Source: Anaerolineales bacterium
GTDB taxonomy: Bacteria > Chloroflexota > Anaerolineae > Anaerolineales > Villigracilaceae
Reading direction: 5' to 3'
NCBI GenBank assembly: GCA_014860745.1
Contig: JACZJC010000042.1
Span: forward strand, 1 to 54,586
DNA length: 54,586 bases
Shown here: piece after piece, positions 24,592-33,023 of the stretch
Numbering within the stretch: position 1 is the first letter of the stretch
How the letters are laid out: every line of letters starts with the position of its first letter
Translations under genes and position numbers: made by a program
Notes under the pieces: model-generated
Databases searched by the model: none
The model's input: only the letters and a program-made list of their open reading frames with translations
What the model was told of the DNA's origin: nothing

Positions 24592-25014
24592 TTACTTTTC
24601 ATTCTCTTTGACATTCGCTTCTTTCCACGACTTGAGGCTGTCTCTCACCATTTGGCTGATTTCGCGCTCTGAGAAACCCAACCGAAACGCCTCACTGATG
24701 AATCGATTTGTAAGTGCGGCCAGCGATTCATTCCTCAACTTTTCACTAACTTCCGGGGGCGGGATCTCAGTGATGTACGTGCCGCGCCCTTGCTGTGTGG
24801 ATATGATCCTTGCTTCATCCAATATACGATAAGCACGTGCAACCGTATTGAAGTTAACCCTCAACTCCGAAGCCAGCGCGCGGACCGTAGGCAGCTGATC
24901 GCCGGGTGCGAGAATGCCGTTCGCCAATTGGCTTTGGATCTGATTAACGATCTGGGTATAGATGGGTAAGCCGGAACGAAAATCAAGCTGGAGCGTGAGT
25001 TTTTTCTCGGTCAT
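24592..25014 (-). CDS. GntR-family transcriptional regulator, YtrA-like
   Basis: 140 residues. The winged helix-turn-helix covers residues 12-85: SGLPIYTQIVNQIQSQLANG, then LPTVRALASELRVNFNTVAR and GRGTYITE. The short C-terminal tail without an effector domain is the YtrA subfamily, whose members repress neighbouring transport or envelope-stress genes. It is first in the operon and has two direct repeats over its own promoter. Its end lies 19 nt before the SPFH start. Confidence 0.93.
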   Translation of the reverse strand: MTEKKLTLQLDFRSGLPIYTQIVNQIQSQLANGILAPGDQLPTVRALASELRVNFNTVARAYRILDEARIISTQQGRGTYITEIPPPEVSEKLRNESLAALTNRFISEAFRLGFSEREISQMVRDSLKSWKEANVKENEK

Positions 25015-25028
25015 AAGTAACCTTTCTA

Positions 25029-25081
25029 TTGTACTAAATGTATCATTGTACTAATTGTAACTATTTAATTGATTTTGTCAA
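25029..25081 (-). promoter_or_regulatory. Promoter and operator repeats of the GntR operon
   Basis: Minus strand: TTGACA (25076-25081), 16-nt spacer, TACAAT (25054-25059). Direct repeats TTGTACTAA (plus strand) at 25029-25037 and 25046-25054 are 17 nt apart and cover the -10 box and the predicted start. This placement fits autorepression by the YtrA-type regulator. Confidence 0.75.
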
Positions 25082-25247
25082 GCCCCCTCGAAGCGTTGAC
25101 CCTCCGCTGCTTCAGATTGGACTATGCCTGATTCGCAGAGTCAACTTTCAGTTACGAAAGAGGCGTTTGGTGTTTACAGTCCTCTTATCATATTAAGATA
25201 ATCTGCATGGTAGAATTTATTTGCAATCAATAAAGGAGTATATAAAA

Positions 25248-26135
25248 ATGGAAGCAAAGACTGGTACATGGACTGAGAAAAAAGGTTTAGCGCAGATGCT
25301 CAAAGGCGGCGTCATCATGGATGTGGTGAATGCCGAGCAGGCCAGGATCGCAGAAGATGCAGGCGCATGCGCTGTGATGGCGTTGGAGCGCGTGCCCGCC
25401 GATATTCGCGCGGATGGCGGCGTGGCGCGCATGTCTGACCCCGATATGATCCTGAAGATCATGGATGCGGTCAGCATTCCGGTGATGGCGAAGTGCCGCA
25501 TTGGTCACTTTGTGGAAGCGCAGATTTTGGAAGCCATCGGTGTGGATTATATCGATGAGTCTGAAGTGCTGACGCCCGCGGATGAAGAACATCATATCTT
25601 GAAGCACAATTTCAAAGTTCCGTTTGTTTGCGGCTGCCGCAATATTGGTGAAGCATTACGCCGCATTGGCGAAGGCGCTGCGATGATCCGCACGAAGGGT
25701 GAGGCTGGGACCGGCGATGTGGTGGAAGCAGTGCGCCATGCGCGCAGTGTGATCGGTTCGATCAAGCAACTGCAAACCATGAATGAGGAAGAGTTGATGA
25801 CCTTTGCCAGGAACAATGGCGCGCCGTATGAATGGGTGAAGGAGACCAAGGAACTTGGCCGCATGCCCGTGGTCAACTTTGCGGCGGGCGGAGTCGCTAC
25901 GCCTGCCGATGCGGCGTTGATGATGCAGCTCGGCGTGGATGGTGTGTTCGTCGGTTCCGGTATTTTCAAATCCGGCGACCCGGCCAAACGCGCTGCGGCC
26001 ATCGTCAAATCGGTGACCCATTATCAGGATGCCTCCATTCTTGCGGAGGTGAGCAAGAACCTCGGCGAGGCGATGGTGGGACGCAATGCCGCGCATATGC
26101 CCGAAAGTGAAAAACTCGCGGTACGTGGTTGGTAA
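25248..26135 (+). CDS. pdxS: Pyridoxal 5'-phosphate synthase, synthase subunit
   Basis: 295 residues from ATG at 25248 (AAGGAG 9 nt before it). It builds PLP from ribose 5-phosphate, glyceraldehyde 3-phosphate and ammonia passed from PdxT. The catalytic lysines lie in VMAKCRIGH and [20 protein letters not shown] carries the catalytic Asp. [19 protein letters not shown] and FVGSGIFKS bind phosphate. (Beta-alpha)8 barrel, dodecamer in relatives. pdxT follows 66 nt downstream. Confidence 0.97.
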   Translation: MEAKTGTWTEKKGLAQMLKGGVIMDVVNAEQARIAEDAGACAVMALERVPADIRADGGVARMSDPDMILKIMDAVSIPVMAKCRIGHFVEAQILEAIGVDYIDESEVLTPADEEHHILKHNFKVPFVCGCRNIGEALRRIGEGAAMIRTKGEAGTGDVVEAVRHARSVIGSIKQLQTMNEEELMTFARNNGAPYEWVKETKELGRMPVVNFAAGGVATPADAALMMQLGVDGVFVGSGIFKSGDPAKRAAAIVKSVTHYQDASILAEVSKNLGEAMVGRNAAHMPESEKLAVRGW

Positions 26136-26142
26136 TTCACAT

Positions 26143-26185
26143 TTAGCGATTAGCTATTAACTGATAGTGAATGGCTAATTGCTAA
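26143..26185. repeat. TTAGCGATTAGC inverted repeat
   Basis: TTAGCGATTAGCTATT (26143-26158) pairs with AATGGCTAATTGCTAA (26170-26185), 14 of 16 positions complementary. It lies between pdxS and pdxT and might tune PdxS:PdxT ratio or simply be a dispersed repeat; a related stretch follows gdhA. Confidence 0.55.
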
Positions 26186-26201
26186 CAGCCAAAAATAAAC
26201 T

Positions 26202-26780
26202 ATGAAAATTGGAGTCCTCGCCTTGCAAGGCGATTTTGCGGAACATATCTCCATGCTGAAACGAATCGGCGTGGAGACGGCGGAAGTGCGTTTGCCGAAA
26301 CACCTTGATGGGTTGGACGGGTTGATCATGCCCGGCGGTGAATCCACCACGTTTGGAAAACTGGCAGTGGCGTATGGTTTGATGGAACCATTGCAGGAAT
26401 TTGGAAAAAGCCATGCCGTATGGGGAACCTGTGCCGGCGCGATCTTTCTTTCCAAGGATATCGGGCGTGACCAGCCCCTGCTGGGGTTGATGGATATTAA
26501 AGTCCAGCGCAATGCGTTTGGGCGGCAGGTGGATTCGTTCGAGACCGATCTTGAAATCGATGAGTTGTTCAAAGCCACCGGTACAAAGCATCCCTATCAT
26601 GCGGTATTCATCCGAGCGCCCATTATCGAATCGGTTCACGGAAAAGCGAGGGTGCTTTCCTCCTTGGAAGATGGCCGCATTGTGGCTGCACAGGAAGGCC
26701 ATTTGCTGGCAACCTCCTTCCATCCGGAGTTGACAGGCGATACACGCTTTCACGAGTATTTTATTTCTCTCGCAAGTTAA
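26202..26780 (+). CDS. pdxT: Pyridoxal 5'-phosphate synthase, glutaminase subunit
   Basis: 192 residues. Class I glutamine amidotransferase that frees ammonia for PdxS. Gly-rich MPGGESTTFGKL, nucleophile Cys in WGTCAGAIFLS (about residue 79) and the His/Glu of SFHPELTGD (about 170-172) form the triad. The opening KIGVLALQGDFAEH is typical of PdxT. A strong terminator follows. Confidence 0.97.
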   Translation: MKIGVLALQGDFAEHISMLKRIGVETAEVRLPKHLDGLDGLIMPGGESTTFGKLAVAYGLMEPLQEFGKSHAVWGTCAGAIFLSKDIGRDQPLLGLMDIKVQRNAFGRQVDSFETDLEIDELFKATGTKHPYHAVFIRAPIIESVHGKARVLSSLEDGRIVAAQEGHLLATSFHPELTGDTRFHEYFISLAS

Positions 26781-26785
26781 TAACG

Positions 26786-26855
26786 AGACCCTAAAGGTTT
26801 CTTCAATTAATTGTGGTTACGATTAATCACAAAAACCTTTAGGGTCTTTTTTTTC
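26786..26855 (+). terminator. Strong terminator of the ACCCTAAAGGT family
   Basis: AGACCCTAAAGGTTT (26786-26800) and AAACCTTTAGGGTCT (26833-26847) form a perfect 15-bp stem, with an inner TTGTG/CACAA pairing and a run of T after it. It has the same arms as the hairpin at 624-671. The next gene starts about 4-5 nt after the T-run. Confidence 0.88.
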
Positions 26856-26858
26856 AAT

Positions 26859-27776
26859 ATGACCATTCGCTCTCTCGACCTGCTCGATATTCCCACCATT
26901 GCACGTTATCGAAATGATGTGTTGACCCTCGATAGCGCGCGTGCCCTCACGCGTGGTCATCCGTTGGGAGCCATGGGGCTGCTGGCATACATCAACCCGG
27001 CTCGGCATTTGTACGCGGCAATTGACAACAGCGGCGAGTCCGCTTTGCTGGGGGGTATTATTCACACACGCGGCGATACCTTCGCGAAGTTGTTATACCT
27101 TGCACCATCCTCTCAATTGAATGACCCGCAGCTGCCCGCGTTGATCGAGCATCTCTCCGGGCAGGCCGGCGAATGGCAGGCGTTTCATGTCATTGCGGAA
27201 GTGGATGAAACCAGCGAAGTTTTCCCGGCCCTGCGGATGGCAGGCTTCTCCGTCTATGCATGGCAAAGGGTTTGGGATGTGAGTCAGCTGGAGAAAACCG
27301 AAACCGGTCACGGCGGGGGATGGAGGCGCCTGCAATCCATTGATCTGCCTGCGGTGCAGAGCCTTCATTATCAAATCGTGCCGCAGTTGCTGCATCCCAT
27401 TGAACCGGCGCCAAATCGTGTGGTTGGGTTTGTGCATCCATCGGCAAAGTGTTTTGCAAATGTGTCGGCCGGTATGTACGGCATTGTGCTGACCCCGCTC
27501 ATCCATCCCGAGGAAGAAAACGTCAGTGACAAAATCAACTCGCTTGTAACGAACCTGTTGGACCGCCGCGGACGACCCGTTTACTTGAACGTGCGTTCCT
27601 ACCAGGCCTGGCTCGAGCCGGCGCTGGAAGACCTGGGCGCAAAGGCAACTGCGCGGCAGGCGGTGATGGTGAAGCACCTTGCGCGATTGGCAAAGAATGG
27701 TCAGGCCGCACTTGCTGTTCACCCGAATGTGGGGGTCCAGCCATCGAACATGAGCAGGATGGATGTGGATGAGTAA
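26859..27776 (+). CDS. GNAT-type acetyltransferase-like protein
   Basis: 305 residues from ATG at 26859; the earlier ATG would run through the terminator. MTIRSLDLLDIPTIARYRND is a typical GNAT opening, and the later AFHVIAEVDETSEVFPALRM, plus GFSVYAWQRVW, recall the acetyl-CoA-binding half. A second GNAT-like half may lie in SLVTNLLDRRGRPVYLNVRS. The substrate is unknown. It overlaps the next gene by 8 nt. Confidence 0.65.
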   Translation: MTIRSLDLLDIPTIARYRNDVLTLDSARALTRGHPLGAMGLLAYINPARHLYAAIDNSGESALLGGIIHTRGDTFAKLLYLAPSSQLNDPQLPALIEHLSGQAGEWQAFHVIAEVDETSEVFPALRMAGFSVYAWQRVWDVSQLEKTETGHGGGWRRLQSIDLPAVQSLHYQIVPQLLHPIEPAPNRVVGFVHPSAKCFANVSAGMYGIVLTPLIHPEEENVSDKINSLVTNLLDRRGRPVYLNVRSYQAWLEPALEDLGAKATARQAVMVKHLARLAKNGQAALAVHPNVGVQPSNMSRMDVDE

Positions 27777-28089
27777 TTGGTTTGCCTTCGATGACGGCCG
27801 CAGTATTGGCAAGATCAGCGCCGAAGGCGGCGTGATCCTGCGCGACGACGAACATCCGGGCGGCGCGCGCATCATATTGAAACGCGGCAGCGGATATATC
27901 TCCGTCTCCTGCAACCTCTACGGATGGATGGATCACACCCGTTTTTTTGGCACGGTCTCCGATGCCCAGCGCGAATATGTGGAGATGAAAACAGCTCTTG
28001 TTTCCGTGCTCGAGGTGATCGGCACAAAAAATTTAAAGGAAATAAAAGTTTGGGAAGCGCTCTCCGAATTTGTAAGGCGGTTTCCGTAA
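27769..28089 (+). CDS. Hypothetical protein
   Basis: 106 residues starting MSNWFAFDDGRSIG at ATG 27769, overlapping the GNAT gene; ATG 27763 would add two residues. GGVILRDDEHPGGARIILKR and YISVSCNLYGWMDHTRFF suggest a small beta-sheet protein. No signal peptide, membrane helix or known motif seen. The overlap suggests translational coupling to the GNAT gene. Confidence 0.7.
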   Translation: MSNWFAFDDGRSIGKISAEGGVILRDDEHPGGARIILKRGSGYISVSCNLYGWMDHTRFFGTVSDAQREYVEMKTALVSVLEVIGTKNLKEIKVWEALSEFVRRFP

Positions 28090-28165
28090 ATGAAATATCG
28101 TTCCGCCTGAATAACCAAACGGGAATTATGTTATTACTCCTTTCTTCCAGAAAGCTTGATAAATT

Positions 28166-28837
28166 ATGCTGCAATCGGTAAAAGCACTTATCTTTGATTT
28201 CGACGGGCTCATCCTCGATACCGAGACGCCTGAGGTTTTGGTATGGCAGTCCATTTATCGCGAGCATGGATTCAACCTGCCGGTACATGAGTGGGAAAAG
28301 ACCATCGGCGGATACGGCATCTCGACTTTTGATGCCGCCGAACATCTCTCGCTTCTCTCGTCGGGACGGCTGGATCCTGTTTCAATGCGCACCCGCTACC
28401 GAAGAGAATCAGACATGCTCATCCATGCCAGCCCGGTTATGCCGGGCGTGATCAACATGATCGAACAGGCACGCGAGCAGGGGATTCAAGTTGTCATCGG
28501 TTCCAGCTCGCCGCATTCCTGGGTGGATGCCCATGCAAAGAGACTCGGCATCTTTCATTACTTCAAGCATATTATTTGCCAGGAAGATGTTCCGCCCGGC
28601 AGGACAAAGCCCAACCCGGATATCTACCTGAAGGCGCTGGATATGCTCAAGGTCCGGAATACGGAGGCGGTGGTCTTCGAAGATTCGCTCAATGGTGTGG
28701 AAGCGGCGCGCCGGGCAAAGATCTTCGTGGTGGCTGTTCCAAATCCATTGACTGCAAAGATGGGTGTCAGCGGCGACCTGACGGTTGCGTCGCTGGCGGA
28801 TCTGTCTTTGCAGGAATTGATGGGGAAAGTTAGCTGA
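28166..28837 (+). CDS. HAD-superfamily hydrolase, beta-phosphoglucomutase-like
   Basis: 223 residues. All four HAD motifs are present: I FDFDGLILDTE (nucleophile Asp), II VIGSSSPHSW, III Lys in KPNPDIYL, IV VVFEDSLNGVEAA. The helical cap lies between motifs I and II (subclass IA). Likely a sugar-phosphate phosphatase or mutase; the substrate is not determinable. It ends 6 nt before the next gene. Confidence 0.93.
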   Translation: MLQSVKALIFDFDGLILDTETPEVLVWQSIYREHGFNLPVHEWEKTIGGYGISTFDAAEHLSLLSSGRLDPVSMRTRYRRESDMLIHASPVMPGVINMIEQAREQGIQVVIGSSSPHSWVDAHAKRLGIFHYFKHIICQEDVPPGRTKPNPDIYLKALDMLKVRNTEAVVFEDSLNGVEAARRAKIFVVAVPNPLTAKMGVSGDLTVASLADLSLQELMGKVS

Positions 28838-28843
28838 AACCAT

Positions 28844-30064
28844 ATGCCGAAAAAAATCGTCCTTATCGTTGTGAGCGTGCTTGCTTTGGCAGGCACAACT
28901 TTTTTTTGGACGCAGGGCAGCCGACCTTCTGAAATTGCGACACCTGTTTCGAGCCTGCCGTCGACGCCAACATTTACTCCAGCGCTTGTGCCTGAAACGA
29001 TCGCGGTCGAAGACAGCCCGCTCCGGGATTCGATCATTGCCGCCGGTGATTATCTCGTTCGCCAGCAACTGGTGAACGGCCAGCTTTCTTACCAGGTCGA
29101 TTTTTTGACCGGCGAACGTTCATATACACCTTCCGAAATTCGCCTGATTTCGGGGGCTGGTTCGCTTTTTACTGTGTGCCGCATTTCCGGCGACTCAAAA
29201 TATTGTGAGGCGGGAGACCGCGCCCTCGGCCATTATCTTGAGAATCTGATCAGTGACCCGCAAAATTTTACGGGCACCTGCCTGTATACGAATGGAGGCT
29301 GTCCACTTGGCGGTGCGGCATTGACGGTGGACGCGGTCTACAAACGCTGGCAGGCCGGCCGCGGATTCATCCTTGGAGAACACAACCTGCAAGCAACCGC
29401 CATCGATTTGGGCTATTTCATTGTTTCGATGCGCAAACCGCAGGGCGGTTTTTATCATTCCTTCGACCCGCATTTCAACGGCATGGTGGATGCGGATTAT
29501 TTCGCCGCTAATTTTCCGGGCGAAAGTTTGTCCGCGCTTTTGGAATTGCATGAAATGACCGGCAATGAATTCTGGCTGGAACAGGCGCGCGAAGTGAATG
29601 ATTTTATGGTCACACAACCCGTGACAGAGGATCACTGGCATGGGTACGCCTTTGCCCTGTTTGCCCGCCTGGATAAACTCAGCAAGTCTGATGGAGAATA
29701 TGCCGTGAACATCGCAGAAACGATCATTGAGGGAGAGGTGCGTTCGTTGAACAAGGCTAACAGCAGCGTTTCCACAGCTACGAAGATCAAAGGGCTGGCG
29801 GCACTGGCCCAGGCGTTTTTTCTTTCCGATGCCGAGCATGCGTGGCTGGACCGCGAGATCATCACCTTCATCACTTTTGTACGCGCGCGGCAGCTGCCCA
29901 ATAACGACTGTGCCTTCGAACTCAGCGATGAAATTATATTAAAGTACGCGGGCGGAATATTCAGCATCTGCGAAGACCCTTCGATTCGGATCGACGGGGT
30001 GCAGCATTGGATCGACGGGGTGACGATGTATTTGGAATATCAGAGTATGATAGGTGTAAAGTAG
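28844..30064 (+). CDS. Exported protein with predicted alpha/alpha-toroid fold
   Basis: 406 residues. An N-terminal signal anchor (KKIVLIVVSVLALAGTTFFW) and Thr/Pro/Ser linker lead to a helical body. Repeated motifs such as DYLVRQQLVNGQLSYQVD, QGGFYHSFDPHFNGMVDADY and LLELHEMTGNEFWLEQAREV resemble six-hairpin glycosidase or glucuronyl-epimerase-like proteins. Several Cys (VCRISGDSKYC, GTCLYTNGGC) may form disulfides. Likely an envelope carbohydrate enzyme, but unproven. Confidence 0.6.
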   Translation: MPKKIVLIVVSVLALAGTTFFWTQGSRPSEIATPVSSLPSTPTFTPALVPETIAVEDSPLRDSIIAAGDYLVRQQLVNGQLSYQVDFLTGERSYTPSEIRLISGAGSLFTVCRISGDSKYCEAGDRALGHYLENLISDPQNFTGTCLYTNGGCPLGGAALTVDAVYKRWQAGRGFILGEHNLQATAIDLGYFIVSMRKPQGGFYHSFDPHFNGMVDADYFAANFPGESLSALLELHEMTGNEFWLEQAREVNDFMVTQPVTEDHWHGYAFALFARLDKLSKSDGEYAVNIAETIIEGEVRSLNKANSSVSTATKIKGLAALAQAFFLSDAEHAWLDREIITFITFVRARQLPNNDCAFELSDEIILKYAGGIFSICEDPSIRIDGVQHWIDGVTMYLEYQSMIGVK

Positions 30065-30115
30065 TATCGTCGACACGGAAGCGGTGTTGTTGTTGATAAA
30101 GAAATGGAGAGCCTT

Positions 30116-31129
30116 ATGAGTATTGGAAAAATAAAATGGCAGGCAATTGTTTCACGATACGCCTACCCGGAAACATGGCGCAGTTTATGGCAGGTATTAA
30201 ACTCAGTCATTCCCTTTTTCGTGTTATGGTATCTGGCCTATCGCAGCCTTGAAGTTGGCTACTGGCTGGCCTTCCTGCTGACCATTCCCGCGGCAGGATT
30301 CATGGTGCGGATGTTCATCATCTTCCATGACTGCTGCCATGGTTCATTCTTTCGGACCCCGCTGGCAAACAACCGCCTGGGACTTTTGCTCGGCGTAGCG
30401 GTCTGGACTCCCTATTTTGCCTGGAAACATTCCCATGCGATCCACCACGCCACTGCCGGTGACCTGGACCGCCGCGGCATCGGCGACGTCTATACCATGA
30501 CAGTGGAGGAATATCTTGCCGCGCCCTGGTATAAAAAAATCGGCTACCGCGTGATGCGCAATCCGCTCATCCTGTTCACCGTTGGCGCGTTGATCGTCTT
30601 TGTATTCGGGCATCGCTTTTGGGAAAAGAACGCGGGCAAACGCGAAAAGAACAGCGTGGTCTGGACGAACATCGCCCTATTCGCTTTTGTCGGCTGGACG
30701 ATCTATCATATCGGCTGGCAGGCCTATCTGTTGGTCGAGATCCCCATTTTACTCATGGCATGCGGCGCCGGTGTTTGGTTGTTTTACGTCCAGCACAATT
30801 TCGAGCCGACATATTGGGAACGCCATCAGAATTGGGAATTCTTCAAAGCGGGTATGGATGGCAGTTCATTTTATAAACTCCCCAAGATTTTACAGTGGTT
30901 CACGGGCAATATCGGTTTTCATCACATCCATCACCTTAGCCCGAAGATCCCAAATTACAAGCTGGAGGAATGCCACAATGAGAATCCGATCTTCCAGATC
31001 GAGCCGCTTACTTTTCGGGATAGTTTGAAATCACTTTATTTTCGCCTGTGGGACGAGAAGGAAAAAATGCTTGTTGGCTGGCGCGCAATAAAAAAATATA
31101 AGATGCAAATACAGGGCGATAAAATGTAA
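30116..31129 (+). CDS. Membrane fatty-acid desaturase
   Basis: 337 residues from ATG at 30116 (GGAGA 7 nt before it). Three His boxes of membrane desaturases are present: HDCCHGSFF, HSHAIHHA and HHIHHL (about residues 69, 106 and 270). At least four hydrophobic helices. It introduces double bonds in acyl lipids with O2 and an electron donor, so the organism meets oxygen at least at times. Terminator follows at once. Confidence 0.93.
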   Translation: MSIGKIKWQAIVSRYAYPETWRSLWQVLNSVIPFFVLWYLAYRSLEVGYWLAFLLTIPAAGFMVRMFIIFHDCCHGSFFRTPLANNRLGLLLGVAVWTPYFAWKHSHAIHHATAGDLDRRGIGDVYTMTVEEYLAAPWYKKIGYRVMRNPLILFTVGALIVFVFGHRFWEKNAGKREKNSVVWTNIALFAFVGWTIYHIGWQAYLLVEIPILLMACGAGVWLFYVQHNFEPTYWERHQNWEFFKAGMDGSSFYKLPKILQWFTGNIGFHHIHHLSPKIPNYKLEECHNENPIFQIEPLTFRDSLKSLYFRLWDEKEKMLVGWRAIKKYKMQIQGDKM

Positions 31130-31167
31130 ACAAAAAGGACTGGTTTTTAGGAGCCAGTCCTTTTTGT
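31130..31167. terminator. Bidirectional terminator between desaturase and phnE
   Basis: ACAAAAAGGACTGG and CCAGTCCTTTTTGT form a perfect 14-bp stem with a TTTTTAGGAG loop. Its position between convergent genes and symmetrical A/T runs fit use from both sides. Confidence 0.9.
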
Positions 31168-31171
31168 TACA

Positions 31172-33016
31172 CTATATGGCCTTTTCACGCAAGATAGAGC
31201 TGATATAGTCCATTGTTGCCACTACGATGGCAATGGCAAACATCTGGGCGCTTGCAGCGCGGTAGTTGAGCAGGTTGATATTTTGCTGGAGCAGGAAGCC
31301 GATACCGCCTCCGCCCACGAAACCGATGATGGTGGACATGCGTACGTTGATGTCCCAGCGGTACATGGTGTAGGAAATGTAGGGCGGGACGATCTGCGGG
31401 ATGACGGCGTAGATGATGGTTTGCAGACGGTTCGCGCCGGTGGCCTGGATGGCCTCGAGCGGGCCCGCCATGATGCTTTCAACCTGTTCCGAGTAAAGTT
31501 TGGCAAGGCTGACGATGGTGTGCAGGCCGAGCGCCATCATGCCCGCAAATGGGCCGATGCCAACCGCGATCACGAATACAATCGCCATAACGAGCGCTTC
31601 GATGGAACGCAGGCCGTTCAGGAAAGTTCGTGTGATGTAGTAGATTACCATGCCTGTGGGCAAGGTAGCTTTAGCCCTGGTAAAGATTGCCAGCGCAAGG
31701 CCCAACAGGGATCCGGTTAACACAGGCCCCCACAGGGTGTAAAAGGGTTGGCCGATTTGATACAGCCACTCCACCAATTGCCCGATCAACCCAAATGTGA
31801 CGGCGCCGGCCAGTGTTGAAAAAATGAGGTTGAAGATTTTCATGCCGCTGGGCGATAATTTTTCCGTGGTTTGCTGGCCCAAGCGGCCCATGAAACTGCT
31901 TAACGCTCCGCCAGCCGCCAGGCTTCCCAACGCGGGGGTTATGATGATGACAATATCCCCGGTCTGGAACAGGAAGTTGCCGAGGAAGGCAAGCGGCCCC
32001 AACGTGGATATGCCCAGCATGCCCAGGTTCCTTGCAAGGCTTGCAAGTTGAAAGAGACCAAAGAAGCAGACCAGTATTGTCAGGAGTAAAACGCCTAGTC
32101 GTCCCAATGCCAGGGCTGTGGCCGGTTTGGAGATTTCCTCCTGTGGCAAAGCCCAACGGATACCCGACCATACCAGAATGGGCGTCAGGATGATGGAGAT
32201 CAGGTTGACTGCAATATTTTCCGTAAAGGGCGTGCTTAATCCCTCCACCCCGCGGACGATGAGATAGCCCAGCGCGATCCCGATTGGCCAGCCTAGAACG
32301 GATAAGGCGATGCTGGCTAATGGGCTTTTGACAGGCTTCATCAGGTTGCGGGCGGCGATGAAGCTAAGGGGAATAGCTAGAATGGTGCCGAAGGTGGTTG
32401 CCAGAAAGGCCATGAATACGGTCTCGACGATTTTTTCCCAGGTGTCGCGCGCGGTCTTTGTAAGGTGCGGCGTGCCAACATTACGGCGAAGGGTGGCGCG
32501 GATATATTGCACATCATCGCTAAGACGCTCGGGGAGAGTCATTTCAAAGACGAAGTGCCCTGCATCGTCGGTTTCCACGTTGTCGCGCCCAATCGCGACC
32601 ACATTGGTTGGGTCGCTACCGGGAATAAAGCGGAGCGGACCGGTGGTGTTGGGAGCGAAGTTAAACCCTTCCACTTGCACCGTTTCGCCAGCATTGGCGC
32701 AGGCGGGGGTGATCACAAGGTACGGCCCGGTCTGATTGGGTTCCGGTATTGACGGGACGCCATTTGCCGGGCAGGGCACGTAAACCGGATAGTTGATGAT
32801 CTCTTCTTCCTGTTCGTATGCAATAATTTCGGGCTTGGCAAGCGCGCGCATCACGCGTGTCAGGCTTTGTTGCCGCGTTTCACTGCGCAAATCTTCCAGA
32901 TCCACCCGCGTTATCTGAAACCCGTAGGCATAGACGAGCAGGCCCGCGAGGATTGAAAGCCCCAATTGTATGGATTTCCAAGGGGAGGCCTTTTTCTGGT
33001 TGTGATTAGCTTTCAT
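31172..33016 (-). CDS. phnE: Phosphonate ABC transporter permease PhnE, enlarged
   Basis: 614 residues, about twice a usual PhnE. After an N-terminal helix comes a roughly 120-residue IPT/TIG-like exterior domain (VITPACANAGETVQVEGFNF, GHFVFEMTLPERL). The permease domain then begins (WEKIVETVFMAFLATTFGTI, SFIAARNLM). It is interrupted by about 230 residues with extra membrane helices, and resumes at TFLNGLRSIEALVMAIVFVI. The last part, with EAIQATGANRLQTIIYAVIP as the EAA loop contacting PhnC, is typical. Encoded directly after phnC. Confidence 0.88.
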   Translation of the reverse strand: MKANHNQKKASPWKSIQLGLSILAGLLVYAYGFQITRVDLEDLRSETRQQSLTRVMRALAKPEIIAYEQEEEIINYPVYVPCPANGVPSIPEPNQTGPYLVITPACANAGETVQVEGFNFAPNTTGPLRFIPGSDPTNVVAIGRDNVETDDAGHFVFEMTLPERLSDDVQYIRATLRRNVGTPHLTKTARDTWEKIVETVFMAFLATTFGTILAIPLSFIAARNLMKPVKSPLASIALSVLGWPIGIALGYLIVRGVEGLSTPFTENIAVNLISIILTPILVWSGIRWALPQEEISKPATALALGRLGVLLLTILVCFFGLFQLASLARNLGMLGISTLGPLAFLGNFLFQTGDIVIIITPALGSLAAGGALSSFMGRLGQQTTEKLSPSGMKIFNLIFSTLAGAVTFGLIGQLVEWLYQIGQPFYTLWGPVLTGSLLGLALAIFTRAKATLPTGMVIYYITRTFLNGLRSIEALVMAIVFVIAVGIGPFAGMMALGLHTIVSLAKLYSEQVESIMAGPLEAIQATGANRLQTIIYAVIPQIVPPYISYTMYRWDINVRMSTIIGFVGGGGIGFLLQQNINLLNYRAASAQMFAIAIVVATMDYISSILREKAI

Positions 33017-33023
33017 TGCATTC

